From NCBI GenBank assembly GCA_030699345.1, contig JAUYMX010000139.1, forward strand, positions 1 through 15,981: DNA of 15,981 nt, in the 5' to 3' direction. The DNA comes from Methylococcaceae bacterium (GTDB lineage Bacteria; Pseudomonadota; Gammaproteobacteria; Methylococcales; Methylomonadaceae). Shown here one piece after another: positions 1 through 7,628 of the stretch. The position numbers and the translations under genes were made by a program. The notes under the pieces are model-generated. The model saw only the letters and a program-made list of their open reading frames with translations, made no database searches and was not told the DNA's origin. How positions within the stretch are numbered: position 1 is the first letter of the stretch; each line of letters opens with the position of its first letter.

Positions 1-98
1 AAGACGGGCATGCGCACCAAAACGGATAACAGCCCCCGGGGGTAATACAGGTTCAGGAAACACCCAGCACACCCTCGAACGCTGCAGGAGATACAGGG
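1..98 (-). ncRNA. ssrS: 6S RNA, 5' part (truncated by window edge)
   Basis: 6S RNA binds the sigma-70 RNA polymerase holoenzyme by mimicking an open promoter and damps transcription in stationary phase. Read on the minus strand, the segment contains GTTCGAGGG, then CCTGAACCTGTATT, then GGTGCGCATGCCCG. These resemble, in the same order, the E. coli 6S blocks GTTCGCAAGCG, CCTGAGCCGATATT and GGTGAGCATGCTCGG. The position directly downstream of zapA on the same strand is the known gammaproteobacterial arrangement zapA-ssrS-ygfA. The 5' end near position 98 is estimated by alignment from memory. The 3' half, including the strand that closes the terminal stem, lies outside the window, so folding cannot be checked fully here. 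Confidence 0.75.
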
Positions 99-114
99 TT
101 ATAGTTTAGCCTGT

Positions 115-414
115 TTACGGATTATCCAAAACGTTTTCTATTTTTTGACTTAATTTTGCCAGACATTCGCCCAATTGCTGATTTAACAGCGCGTTTTGAG
201 TTTTCAGCATTTGCAGTTCGTGCGCCAAATTCAGTGCGGTCATTACTGCAATTCTGTCAGGGCCGACGATTTTTCCTGAATCACGCAATTTGCGCATTTG
301 CGCATCCAGCTGTTGGGCCGAATGAATTAGATCGTCTTGCTCTTCAACGGCACAGGCAATCTTATATTCTTTGCCCATAATGCTGATTGATACCGGCAGC
401 GTTTTTTGAGTCAT
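115..414 (-). CDS. zapA: Cell division protein ZapA
   Basis: ZapA is a small cytoplasmic protein that binds FtsZ and bundles its protofilaments at the division ring. The 99-residue product is close to the family's usual length of about 100-110. It opens with the typical N-terminal strand (VSISIMGKEYKIAC), followed by the DLIHSAQQLDAQMRKLRDSG region and the conserved DRIAVMTALNLAHELQ segment. It ends in a long helix (about residues 60-95) that forms the dimer coiled coil in the family. The ATG overlaps the stop of the upstream coiled-coil gene by 4 bases (ATGA), which implies translational coupling. 6S RNA follows directly downstream on the same strand. The identification rests on both sequence and synteny. 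Confidence 0.93.
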   Translation of the reverse strand: MTQKTLPVSISIMGKEYKIACAVEEQDDLIHSAQQLDAQMRKLRDSGKIVGPDRIAVMTALNLAHELQMLKTQNALLNQQLGECLAKLSQKIENVLDNP

Positions 415-647
415 GAGCCGTGCTCCATTGCTTTAAGGCGAGTGATCATGGCTTCGACGCGAGATCTTGCCAGAGTGGTTTTTTCCAGTAGCTTGGCTTT
501 TTCCCGAACCAAAGCGTCTTGTTTTGTTTTTAAGGAATTATTTTCGTTCTTAATAGTTGCGTATTGCTCGATTAGCTTATCCAATCGGTTCTCGAGCTCT
601 TGTAATTCCTGTACTTGATTTGCTGGGAGTTGTGTCATGGTGGTCAC
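411..647 (-). CDS. Small coiled-coil protein, TIGR02449 / ZapB-like
   Basis: The product is a 75-78 residue, highly charged protein that looks almost entirely helical. Heptad-like spacing runs from about residue 12 to 72 (QELQELENRLDKLIEQY, then NSLKTKQDALVREKAKLLEK), and it ends in SRVEAMITRLKAMEHGS. That ending resembles the small protein encoded just upstream of zapA in Pseudomonas and its relatives (TIGR02449). A role in division together with ZapA is inferred from the 4-base stop/start overlap and from general resemblance to ZapB-type coiled coils; no catalytic motif is present. The start is ambiguous: GTG at 647 gives 78 residues and ATG at 638 gives 75. Both have only weak ribosome-binding sequences, AAGAA before the GTG and GAAGTGA before the ATG. 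Confidence 0.8.
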   Translation of the reverse strand: MTTMTQLPANQVQELQELENRLDKLIEQYATIKNENNSLKTKQDALVREKAKLLEKTTLARSRVEAMITRLKAMEHGS

Positions 648-804
648 TTCAATTTCTTAGGGGCGGGTCATGCCCGCAAGAGCTTGATGAATAGTTGAGC
701 AAAGGTTGGGGTCAGCCATCATCCGCCATGTCCTCATTGGACTGCGAACATGGTAGCATAGGCCCCCGTTATTTTAACGCCAGAAAAATTATCATGTGGG
801 TGTT
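648..804. promoter_or_regulatory. Divergent intergenic region between the zapA operon and ygfB
   Basis: This stretch separates two diverging transcription units and so should hold the promoters of both. A small inverted repeat, GCGGG-TCATG-CCCGC, lies at 663-677, in what would be the leader of the minus-strand zapA transcript. I could not identify convincing -35/-10 pairs by eye. The region is listed for its position, not for a proven site. Confidence 0.35.
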
Positions 805-1326
805 ATGGCTTATCAAGTAATAAATTCAATAGTGATCCAAAGCGATGCTCGGCTATCTGCCGCCGAAGCGCACGGCATGGCAACCGGTATGTTGTGTGTA
901 AATGATCATGTAACAAGTACCCAGTGGCTGACCGAGCTATTACGCAATGCTTTACCGATAGCTGAAGAGCAGCAAGAGGTGCTCATCCGACTGTTTGAGG
1001 AGACGCGTCGATTATTAAATAGCGACGAATTCGAGTTTGATTTATTTTTGCCCGACGAAGATAGTCCGTTAAATGAACAAATTGAAGCATTAAGAAATTG
1101 GTGTATAGGCTTTTTGGCGGGTGTGGGTTTTGCGAATCCAAAATCTAATTGGCCGGGTGATGTAAATGAAATACTGAAAGATATTGTCGAGTTCACCAAG
1201 CTGGAGACTGAAGATGTTGCAGGTGAGGATGATGAAAATGCGTTGATGGAAGTGACCGAATTTTTAAGATCAGCCGTGCTGTTACTGCGTGACGAACTTA
1301 GCGTTGGCAACAACACCCTCCATTAA
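805..1326 (+). CDS. ygfB: UPF0149 family protein YgfB
   Basis: This is a cytoplasmic protein of the UPF0149/YgfB-YecA family, a helical-bundle fold without a defined enzymatic activity. The 173-residue product shows the family's opening block, LSAAEAHGMATGMLCV (E. coli: LTPAEMHGLISGMIC). It then has the acidic FDLFLPDEDSPLNEQIEALRNWCIGFLAGVG block and a C-terminal EVTEFLRSAVLLLRDEL helix. It ends in TLH, as the E. coli protein does. The ATG at 805 was chosen; an in-frame GTG at 796 would add three residues (MGV). Both have weak Shine-Dalgarno sequences. The gene is followed after 27 bases by pepP in the same direction, matching the ygfB-pepP-ubiH order known in gammaproteobacteria. Confidence 0.9.
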   Translation: MAYQVINSIVIQSDARLSAAEAHGMATGMLCVNDHVTSTQWLTELLRNALPIAEEQQEVLIRLFEETRRLLNSDEFEFDLFLPDEDSPLNEQIEALRNWCIGFLAGVGFANPKSNWPGDVNEILKDIVEFTKLETEDVAGEDDENALMEVTEFLRSAVLLLRDELSVGNNTLH

Positions 1327-1353
1327 GCTGTAACCGCGATAAACGAGCAACCC

Positions 1354-2664
1354 ATGAAACAAAGCGAATTCAAAAAACGTCGCAAGCAGCTTATGCAGCG
1401 TATTGGTAAAGGCAATATCGCGCTGATTGGCAGTGCCTCAACACGCACTCGCAATCGCGATGTGGATTATCCCTTTCGTCAAGACAGCGACTTTTATTAT
1501 TTGACCGGTTTTAACGAACCCGAAGCTTTAGCCGTATTTATCCCCGGTCGGGAGCAAGGCGAATACTTATTGTTTTGCCGGGAATTCGATGAAAAAAAAG
1601 CTTTGTGGGAAGGTGCGCACGCCGGGCTTGAAGGCGCGACTAAACATTTTGAAGCCGACGATGCCTTTCCGATTGATGACCTGAATGACATCCTGCCGGG
1701 GTTATTGGAAAACAAAACCAAGGTTTTTTATCCGATGGGCCGAGATTCTGATTTGGATCATAGCTTGCTGGAGTGGATCAAGCATATCCGCAGCCAGTCC
1801 AGAAATGGCGCCGTAGCGCCTGGTGAATTAGTGTCACTGGAGCATATTTTGCACGAGATGCGGCTGTTTAAAAGCACAGCTGAGCTTAAGCTCATGCGTC
1901 GCGCTGCCGACGTGTCGGCTGCTGCGCATGCTAGTGCCATGCAAAAGTGTAAACCTGGACTCTATGAATATCAGATAGAAGCCGAGTTGCTTTATCACTT
2001 TGCTCAAAATGGCCTGCGAGCAGTAGCTTATCCGTCTATTGTGGCCGCGGGCAAAAATGCCTGCGTGCTGCATTACACCGAGAACACCGATAAAATCAAA
2101 AGCGGCGATTTGCTGCTGATTGATGCCGGTGCTGAGTGTGACCATTATGCGGCCGACATTACTCGTACATTCCCTATTTCCGGGCGGTTTACCGAGCCAC
2201 AAAAGCAACTGTATCAGTTGGTGCTGGACGCTCAAACGGCAGCACTTGAACAAATTAAACCAGGCGTACCTTGGAATTTAGCCCATGAAGCTTCTGTGGA
2301 AGTGCTGACCAAAGGCTTGGTTGCTCTGGGCTTACTCAAAGGCAAAGTGAGTAAGTTGATTAAGGATGAAAAATACAAACAGTTTTACATGCATCGCATA
2401 GGCCATTGGTTAGGCATGGACGTGCATGATGTCGGCGACTACAAAATCAACCAAGAATGGCGCTTGTTGGAACCCGGCATGGTACTGACGGTAGAGCCCG
2501 GTCTGTATATCCCCGTCGACTGCAAAACGGTCGATGCCAAATGGCGGGGCATTGGTATCCGTATTGAAGACGATGTACTGGTGACTGCGCAAGGGCATGA
2601 AGTGTTAACCGGTGGCGTGCCTAAAACCATCGCAGATATTGAAGCATTGATGCAGGTGGCTTGA
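1354..2664 (+). CDS. pepP: Xaa-Pro aminopeptidase (aminopeptidase P II)
   Basis: PepP removes an N-terminal residue when proline is at position 2, using a dinuclear metal (Mn) centre in the cytosol. The product is 436 residues (E. coli 441). The N-terminal domain, about residues 1-170, has the typical RNRDVDYPFRQDSDFYYLTGF block. The C-terminal pita-bread domain carries all five metal ligands in order: D257 (LLLIDAG), D268 (ADITRTFP), H351 (HRIGHWLGMDVHD), E381 (TVEPGLY) and E405 (GIRIEDD). It therefore looks catalytically complete. The start ATG has only a weak upstream ACGAGC. The TGA stop overlaps the ubiH ATG by one base (TGATG), so the two genes are almost certainly co-transcribed. Confidence 0.95.
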   Translation: MKQSEFKKRRKQLMQRIGKGNIALIGSASTRTRNRDVDYPFRQDSDFYYLTGFNEPEALAVFIPGREQGEYLLFCREFDEKKALWEGAHAGLEGATKHFEADDAFPIDDLNDILPGLLENKTKVFYPMGRDSDLDHSLLEWIKHIRSQSRNGAVAPGELVSLEHILHEMRLFKSTAELKLMRRAADVSAAAHASAMQKCKPGLYEYQIEAELLYHFAQNGLRAVAYPSIVAAGKNACVLHYTENTDKIKSGDLLLIDAGAECDHYAADITRTFPISGRFTEPQKQLYQLVLDAQTAALEQIKPGVPWNLAHEASVEVLTKGLVALGLLKGKVSKLIKDEKYKQFYMHRIGHWLGMDVHDVGDYKINQEWRLLEPGMVLTVEPGLYIPVDCKTVDAKWRGIGIRIEDDVLVTAQGHEVLTGGVPKTIADIEALMQVA

Positions 2665-3845
2665 TGCAACATGATTATGACATTTTGATTGCCGGTGGCG
2701 GTCTGGCCGGGAACTGTCTCGCACTGGCCTTAAAAGACAGCGGGTTGCGCATTGCCGTGGTTGAGGCCAATACGCGTCAACAATTACATGATTCTCCCGC
2801 CGGCGACCGTGCCTTGGCATTAGCTGCCGGGACGGTTACCAAGCTTGACGAGTTAGGTTTGTGGCAAGGCGTAAGTCATGCAGCAATGGCGATCAAGCAT
2901 ATTCATGTGTCGGATCAAGGCCATTTTGGCAAAGTCAGATTATCTGCCGAAAAAGAACAGGTTGCGGCACTGGGCTATGTGATTACCGCACGGACTATCG
3001 AAACGCATCTGGCCGAATTAGTTGAGCAAGCGGGCATAAAGCAACTTTGTCCAGCCAGAGTGGTCGGACTTATGGCGGGCTCAGAGCAAGTCAACGTTAG
3101 TCTAAAACATGGCCAAGAGTCTGTTATAGCGACCGCTAAATTGCTAGTCGGCGCAGACGGCGGCAACTCTTCAGTACGCAATTTATTAGAAATCCCTCAA
3201 AAACGCACAGACTATGACCAAACTGCTTTGGTCACCACGGTAAAATCGAGTCTTCCAAACAATAACACCGCTTACGAACGCTTTACCAGTTCCGGGCCCT
3301 TGGCATTATTACCCATTGATGCCAACCACAGCGCGGTAGTTTGGACGCGCACCAATGACGATGCCGAGGCGCTTATGTCCGGCAGCGAAGCGGATTTTCT
3401 GGCCGCGCTTCAAGAATGCTTTGGTTACAAGTTGGGGGAGTTTAGTCTTACTGCACCTAGGCGAGCTTTTCCGTTGTCATTGATTCGAGCCGGGCAAATG
3501 CTGGCTGAGCGCACTGTGATTATCGGTAATGCCGCGCATCAATTACACCCTGTAGCAGGACAAGGTTTTAATCTAGGCTTGCGAGATGTTGTGCAACTCG
3601 CTGAAATGTTGGTTGAGCAGCATCAAAACGGCAAAGACATCGGGGCACTTGAGTTTTTACAAACCTTTGCGAAAGTTCGCCAACAAGATCACGACCGCAC
3701 CATCGCCTTCACCGACAATGTTGTACGTATTTTTTCTAATGATTGGCTCGCCTTGGCGGTGGTAAGAAACATTGGCTTAGGTGTGCTTGACCAATTGCCA
3801 GCGGCCAAGTCACTGTTGGCTAAGTATGCGATGGGATTGGGCTGA
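2664..3845 (+). CDS. ubiH: 2-octaprenyl-6-methoxyphenol hydroxylase UbiH
   Basis: UbiH is an FAD-dependent aromatic hydroxylase in the later steps of ubiquinone synthesis, working in the Ubi complex. The product is 393 residues, near the family length. Visible are the Rossmann dinucleotide fingerprint at residues 5-17 (YDILIAGGGLAGN), the GDRALALAAGT segment at 47-57, the GADGGNSSVR motif at 163-172, and the FAD-ribityl motif IIGNAAHQLHPVAGQGFN at 286-303. From memory, GNAA in that last motif is the UbiH form, whereas UbiI/VisC has GDAAH, so UbiH is favoured over its paralogue. A TTG codon at 2661 could also start the frame, but the ATG at 2664 couples better to the pepP stop. In Pseudomonas a ubiI paralogue follows nearby; none follows here. 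Confidence 0.9.
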   Translation: MQHDYDILIAGGGLAGNCLALALKDSGLRIAVVEANTRQQLHDSPAGDRALALAAGTVTKLDELGLWQGVSHAAMAIKHIHVSDQGHFGKVRLSAEKEQVAALGYVITARTIETHLAELVEQAGIKQLCPARVVGLMAGSEQVNVSLKHGQESVIATAKLLVGADGGNSSVRNLLEIPQKRTDYDQTALVTTVKSSLPNNNTAYERFTSSGPLALLPIDANHSAVVWTRTNDDAEALMSGSEADFLAALQECFGYKLGEFSLTAPRRAFPLSLIRAGQMLAERTVIIGNAAHQLHPVAGQGFNLGLRDVVQLAEMLVEQHQNGKDIGALEFLQTFAKVRQQDHDRTIAFTDNVVRIFSNDWLALAVVRNIGLGVLDQLPAAKSLLAKYAMGLG

Positions 3846-3885
3846 TTTTTAGAGCACGCTCTTAACTGCTAAAACATTACCCCTC

Positions 3886-3918
3886 TCGCCAGCATCTGGT
3901 ATATTTCAACGCTGGCGA
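3886..3918. repeat. Inverted repeat downstream of ubiH
   Basis: TCGCCAGC (3886-3893) and GCTGGCGA (3911-3918) form a perfect 8-bp stem around a 17-base loop, about 40 bases after the ubiH stop. No run of T follows on either strand, so it is not a classic intrinsic terminator. It could be a transcript-stabilising hairpin or a binding site. Upstream, AGAGC-AC-GCTCT at 3851-3862 makes a second, short hairpin. Confidence 0.4.
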
Positions 3919-4001
3919 TGTGGTTGATCTGCTACCCAGCAGTCGCTGAAGATTGATGGGCATAATAATAAATAAATCAATTAATTAGGTGGAGATTCGA
4001 T

Positions 4002-4457
4002 ATGACTGAAGTGCTATTTATATTAACAACTGTGTTTGTCGCCTATGTCGTTTACGTCATCGTTAACGAATCTAAGCCTAACGCTAAAAAGCCTACTCAG
4101 GCAGAGCCACAAGTAACTGAACAACCGGTTGCTAAGCCTGAAGCAGTTGCCATCGAGGTGGTGCCAGAGAAAAAACCAGCAGCCAGCAAAAAAACGACGC
4201 CTGCTAATACTGCAAAGGTAACAAAAGCAGCTGCACCCGCTGCAGCTAGTAAAAAAGGTCTGAAAGATCCCAGTACCGGTGAAGTAGCCACGACCTACAG
4301 CAATTACCGCTTCACTAAACGTTGGATAAAAGACGCGTTGGTTGCAGAAGGGCTTTTGGATAAAGTTTATAAAAACAATGAATTAGACGCTGAAGTCGAG
4401 GGCAAAATAAAGCAGGCAATCGCTAAGCTGGAAGAGATAGAAAAATACCGCGCTTAA
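4002..4457 (+). CDS. Membrane-anchored protein of unknown function with Ala/Lys/Pro linker
   Basis: I do not recognise this gene as a named family. The 151-residue product has three parts. A hydrophobic N-terminal segment (residues 4-22, VLFILTTVFVAYVVYVIVN) is probably a single membrane anchor, with no signal-peptidase site apparent. Residues 24-86 form a low-complexity linker rich in Ala, Lys, Pro and Thr. Residues 87-151 look like a small folded domain: DPSTGEVATTYSNYRFTKRWIKDALVAEGLL followed by a charged helix ending in EEIEKYRA. The linker is PAK-rich, as in histone-like or periplasm-spanning linkers, but that is compositional only. AGGTGGAG at about 3986-3993 is a strong ribosome-binding site that fixes the start. 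The gene stands alone, convergent with pilR across a hairpin. Confidence 0.75.
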   Translation: MTEVLFILTTVFVAYVVYVIVNESKPNAKKPTQAEPQVTEQPVAKPEAVAIEVVPEKKPAASKKTTPANTAKVTKAAAPAAASKKGLKDPSTGEVATTYSNYRFTKRWIKDALVAEGLLDKVYKNNELDAEVEGKIKQAIAKLEEIEKYRA

Positions 4458-4469
4458 TTTAGATGCGTT

Positions 4470-4493
4470 AAGGGCACTTTAAATAGTGCCCTT
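4470..4493. terminator. Hairpin between convergent genes, possible bidirectional terminator
   Basis: AAGGGCACT (4470-4478) pairs perfectly with AGTGCCCTT (4485-4493) around a 6-base loop. It lies 12 bases after the stop of the unknown membrane protein and 12 bases beyond the pilR stop on the other strand. The T tract is poor in both directions (CTTTGG on plus, TTAACG on minus), so efficiency is uncertain. Position and stem support a shared terminator. Confidence 0.6.
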
Positions 4494-4505
4494 TGGCGTT
4501 GACAG

Positions 4506-5846
4506 TTATTCTTCCAACTTAAGCTTTTTTAACCGATAGCGAAATGACCGAAACGATAAGCCCAACTGTTTTGCAGCGGCAGTTTTATTCCATTTGTTAT
4601 CTTCCAATGCTTGAGTGATAGCTTTTCTTTCGATAGTTTCCAAATGATCTTCCAGTGAGCCGAGTGCCGGATCATAGTCCGGTGATTCTGCCGGCTGATG
4701 GCTAAGCAGTGGCAAATTAAGGTCATCAACATCGATTGTGTTGCCATCGTATAGCGCCAATGCACGCTCTAAAATGTTTTCCAATTCTCTTACATTACCG
4801 GGAAACGAATATTGCTGTAGTGCGGCCATTGCTGCCGGTGTCAGGAGGGGCGGTTTTGTATCGTTTTCAGTTAATTTGCTCAAAATATGTTCTGCCAACT
4901 CGAATATATCGTCGTGTCTTTGACGTAGCGGCGGAATATGTAATTAGATAACATTGATCCGATAATATAAATCTTGTCTAAAACTGCCGTCATTCACCAG
5001 GTTGGCCAGGTTTTTGTGAGTCGCGCTGAGTAAGCGAACATCTACCGGGATTTCCATCTGCTCGCCGACAGGGCGAACTTTTTTCTCTTGAATGGCGCGC
5101 AGTAATTTAACCTGCAACGATTGCGGCAAGTCAGCCACTTCATCCAAAAACAACGTGCCACCTTCTGCCGCCTGAAATAAGCCCTTACTATCGCTGACTG
5201 CGCCGGTAAAGCTGCCTTTTTTATGACCAAAGAATTCGCTTTCCATCAGCTCCAAAGGAATCGCCCCGCAGTTAATGGCAACAAAAGCCTTATCGCTACG
5301 AGCGCTTTGTTGATGTATCAAGCGCGCCACCAATTCTTTGCCTGAGCCAGATTCTCCGCTGATATAAACCGGTGCTTGGCTGCGTGCCAGTTTGTCTATT
5401 TTTGACCGGATTTCACGCATTACTGCAGATTCACCTAATAAGGTATGACGAGTGCGCCGTTCTTTAGGTGCGGCCGGATCAGAAAGTTTGAGAGCGCTGG
5501 TAATTAGTTGTCTGAACGCAGGCAATTCGAGCGGTTTAGAAACAAAGTCAAATGCGCCTTTTTTCATTGCCAAAATGGCCGTGTCCATATTGCCGTGAGC
5601 CGTAATTACTGCGACCGGAATCGGGTGACGCAGTGATTGGATATGGTCGACCAGCTCTAAACCATTGCCATCCGGCAACTTCATGTCGGTCAAACAAAGA
5701 TCAAATGAATGTTGCTGTAATAAGGCCTTAGCATTGGCAATGGTTTCCGCCGCACATGTTTCGATGTTCATGCGGTTAAGGGTAATTTCCAGTAATTCAA
5801 GAATATCGGGTTCGTCGTCGACGATTAACGCCAGTGGTTTTGTCAT
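4506..5846 (-). pseudogene. pilR: Sigma-54 response regulator PilR, interrupted by in-frame stop at codon 301
   Basis: PilR is the partner of PilS and activates the type IV pilin promoter with sigma-54. The frame from the ATG at 5846 to the TAA at 4506 would encode 446 residues, the usual PilR length. It has a receiver domain with phospho-acceptor D54 (LCLTDMKLPDG), an AAA+ domain with Walker A at 164-171 (GESGSGKE), the sigma-54 contact loop GSFTGA at 211-216, and Walker B TLFLDE at 231-236. A Fis-type helix-turn-helix lies at the C-terminus (NKTAAAKQLGLSFRSFRYRLKKL). At 4944-4946 the frame reads RINVI-stop-LHIPPLRQR, where P. aeruginosa PilR reads RLNVIELRVPPLRER. A single change from a Glu codon (GAA to TAA) explains it, and there is no frameshift. 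The truncated 300-residue product lacks the end of the AAA+ domain and the whole DNA-binding domain. The ATG overlaps the pilS stop (ATGA). Confidence 0.9.
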
Positions 5847-7483
5847 ATTTCGATCAAGGATTGTTCTGCATTCAGAAGGCATAGGCGAAAACAGCTGTGG
5901 TTTTCTGCAGTCAAATGATAGCTCAAATTAGCCTGGTTTAATTCGGCCAGTTCTTTGGAAATGTATAGGCCAAGGCCGGTGCCGCAGCTGGAAGTGGTAA
6001 AAAACGGTTCGAATAGATGCGCAAGTTGTTCTTTCTTGATGCCCTCGCCATTGTCTATCACCTCAATGCACGGCGCTTGTTGGAATAAAAACACACGTAA
6101 AATAATTGGGCCAGCGTCAGCATTGCCGTATTTCAAGGCGTTTTGACATAGATTATCCATGATCTGCTTCAAATGGCCTGGATCGACGAATGCAGACAAA
6201 CGTGCGGGCACCATGCTTAGGCTGAAAAGATTGGCGTCGATAGCTTTTTCAATAATAAACATCGCCAGATAGTCTTCCAGCCAAGGTTGTAACACGATGG
6301 TTTCTCGGCGGGATGCCGTTCTGCGAGACAGTTGCAAAATGTCGTCGATGAAGTGATTGACTCGAACAGAGTGGGTTTGAATAATCTCGGTTAAGCGTTG
6401 ATCTTGCGGGGATAACTGCGGATTTTCTGACAGTAACTGGCCTGCATGGCTAATGGCCCCCAACGGATTACGTATCTCATGAGCGATGCTGGCGGTTAAC
6501 CGACCTAAGGAAGCCAGCTTACTTTGTTGTAGACGCTGGTTGTATAACGACATGTCTTCCAGAATGCATAAATAAAACACGTCTCGACCGGCAGGCAACA
6601 CCATAAAACGACTGCGAATTTCAGATTGGTCAGTAAATTTGAGCAGCACGGCATCTTGTTCAGCGTCCTGCAGCCAGGTGCTAAAGGCCTCAGATAACGG
6701 TGATGAAATTACTCCCAGGTGAGTAGGTAAAATAGTCAAATTTAACAAGCGTAAGGCCGCTTCATTGGCCATTTGCAGAGCTTGCGTTTTATCGATGATA
6801 AGAATCCCCGATTGTAGATGCTGGATGATATAGCGATTAAGCTCCTCCAGATTGAGAATGGTTTGGCGTTGTTGCTTGGCGAGTTGCAAAGTCTGTGTGC
6901 TTCGCTGTGTAAGTACGTGCGCCAGTAACGCGATGGTAAAAAACGCGGCGCCCAGCATACCTGCATAAGTGTAAGAAATGGCCGCAAAACTATCGGTGTA
7001 ATCAGCGAAAACCTGTTCAGAAATTACCGCTAAACTGGCAATTGCCGCGAATACAATTGAACAAATGCCACCTATCAGTAACCCCCCTGAAGCGATTGAA
7101 ACTGCAAGTAACACTCCCATGCCACTGTTTACACCTCCGCAAGCATGCATAAGCAACGTAAGCATGATGATGTCGGTAAAAATCAACCACTGCGCCTGGA
7201 TGGCATAGCCGGTAATCCGCCAAGCGACGCAGATCATTGATAGCACGGTTAGTAGCAGGTAAGTCCAGCAGCCATCGAGAAATAGCTGTTGTCCATACGG
7301 ACCAAGGGGGAGAGGGCCTCTGTGTTGGTAAAACAAATAGATAAACAAACAACCAAGCACTAAGCGGTAGCTTAAAAATACCTTTAACAGTCGCCAAGCC
7401 TGTTCCGAAGGGATGCTGTAATCCCTGGAAAAAGGACAAGGGTAAATGTTATTGGCGTTTGCGGACGTGGTGTTTTTTAACAT
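5843..7483 (-). CDS. pilS: Sensor histidine kinase PilS
   Basis: PilS is an inner-membrane histidine kinase that senses pilin levels and phosphorylates PilR. The product is 546 residues from the ATG at 7483. About six membrane segments lie in residues 36-190, then a linker helix, then a PAS-like domain (roughly 215-310, with LNRYIIQHLQSGILIIDK). Next come the phospho-acceptor H-box SIAHEIRNPLG with His at about 335, the N-box MDNLCQNALKYG, and the G boxes VIDNGEGI and GTGLGLYISKEL. All kinase motifs are intact. The start is uncertain: an in-frame ATG at 7537 would add 18 residues, and neither has a clear Shine-Dalgarno sequence; 7483 fits the conserved start of the membrane domain better. The stop overlaps the pilR start by 4 bases, so the intact kinase is coupled to a broken regulator. 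Confidence 0.9.
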   Translation of the reverse strand: MLKNTTSANANNIYPCPFSRDYSIPSEQAWRLLKVFLSYRLVLGCLFIYLFYQHRGPLPLGPYGQQLFLDGCWTYLLLTVLSMICVAWRITGYAIQAQWLIFTDIIMLTLLMHACGGVNSGMGVLLAVSIASGGLLIGGICSIVFAAIASLAVISEQVFADYTDSFAAISYTYAGMLGAAFFTIALLAHVLTQRSTQTLQLAKQQRQTILNLEELNRYIIQHLQSGILIIDKTQALQMANEAALRLLNLTILPTHLGVISSPLSEAFSTWLQDAEQDAVLLKFTDQSEIRSRFMVLPAGRDVFYLCILEDMSLYNQRLQQSKLASLGRLTASIAHEIRNPLGAISHAGQLLSENPQLSPQDQRLTEIIQTHSVRVNHFIDDILQLSRRTASRRETIVLQPWLEDYLAMFIIEKAIDANLFSLSMVPARLSAFVDPGHLKQIMDNLCQNALKYGNADAGPIILRVFLFQQAPCIEVIDNGEGIKKEQLAHLFEPFFTTSSCGTGLGLYISKELAELNQANLSYHLTAENHSCFRLCLLNAEQSLIEI

Positions 7484-7548
7484 AGCGTTTTGTAAGGACT
7501 TGGATAGAATACCCACACGATCAATAAAGCATAGCATTGATGCCAATA

Positions 7549-7573
7549 CTTTGATTTAAGCCTTGAATCAAAG
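7549..7573. promoter_or_regulatory. Near-perfect 25-base palindrome in the pilS-sucC divergent region
   Basis: CTTTGATTTAAG (7549-7560) and CTTGAATCAAAG (7562-7573) mirror each other around the central C at 7561, with a single T/G exception in 12 base pairs. A second palindrome, CAAAGCTTTG, follows at 7579-7588. Both lie between the two diverging start codons, about 56 and 41 bases before the sucC ATG. The shape suits a dimeric repressor or activator site, though a leader hairpin in the sucC transcript is also possible. No known regulator consensus was recognised. Confidence 0.45.
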
Positions 7574-7628
7574 CGGGACAAAGCTTTGCAGCAATCCGCC
7601 GATGTCGACCTGCCAACGAGGAGCAATA

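Noticed and set aside
906..1316. Open frame of 136 codons antisense to ygfB
   Set aside because: It is Ser-rich, as expected for the reverse of an acidic gene, and shows no family motif or ribosome-binding site. ygfB on the other strand is clearly real.
3886..3918. Intrinsic terminator of the pepP-ubiH unit
   Set aside because: The 8-bp stem has a long 17-base loop and no T tract follows, so it is listed only as an inverted repeat.
4506..4898. Separate small gene encoding a Fis-type helix-turn-helix protein
   Set aside because: It is the in-frame C-terminal part of pilR after the stop at 4944. Its apparent start is an internal TTG in the middle of a conserved AAA+ segment and has no ribosome-binding site.
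7484..7546. PilS start at the TTG at 7546
   Set aside because: TTG is a poor start and no ribosome-binding site precedes it. ATG codons at 7537 and 7483 are better, and the conserved membrane domain starts well after both.
7563..7628. Upstream extension of sucC
   Set aside because: The frame is open, but SucC homology begins at MNIHEYQAKQ (7629), which has GAGGAG just upstream. The extension overlaps the palindromic regulatory region.
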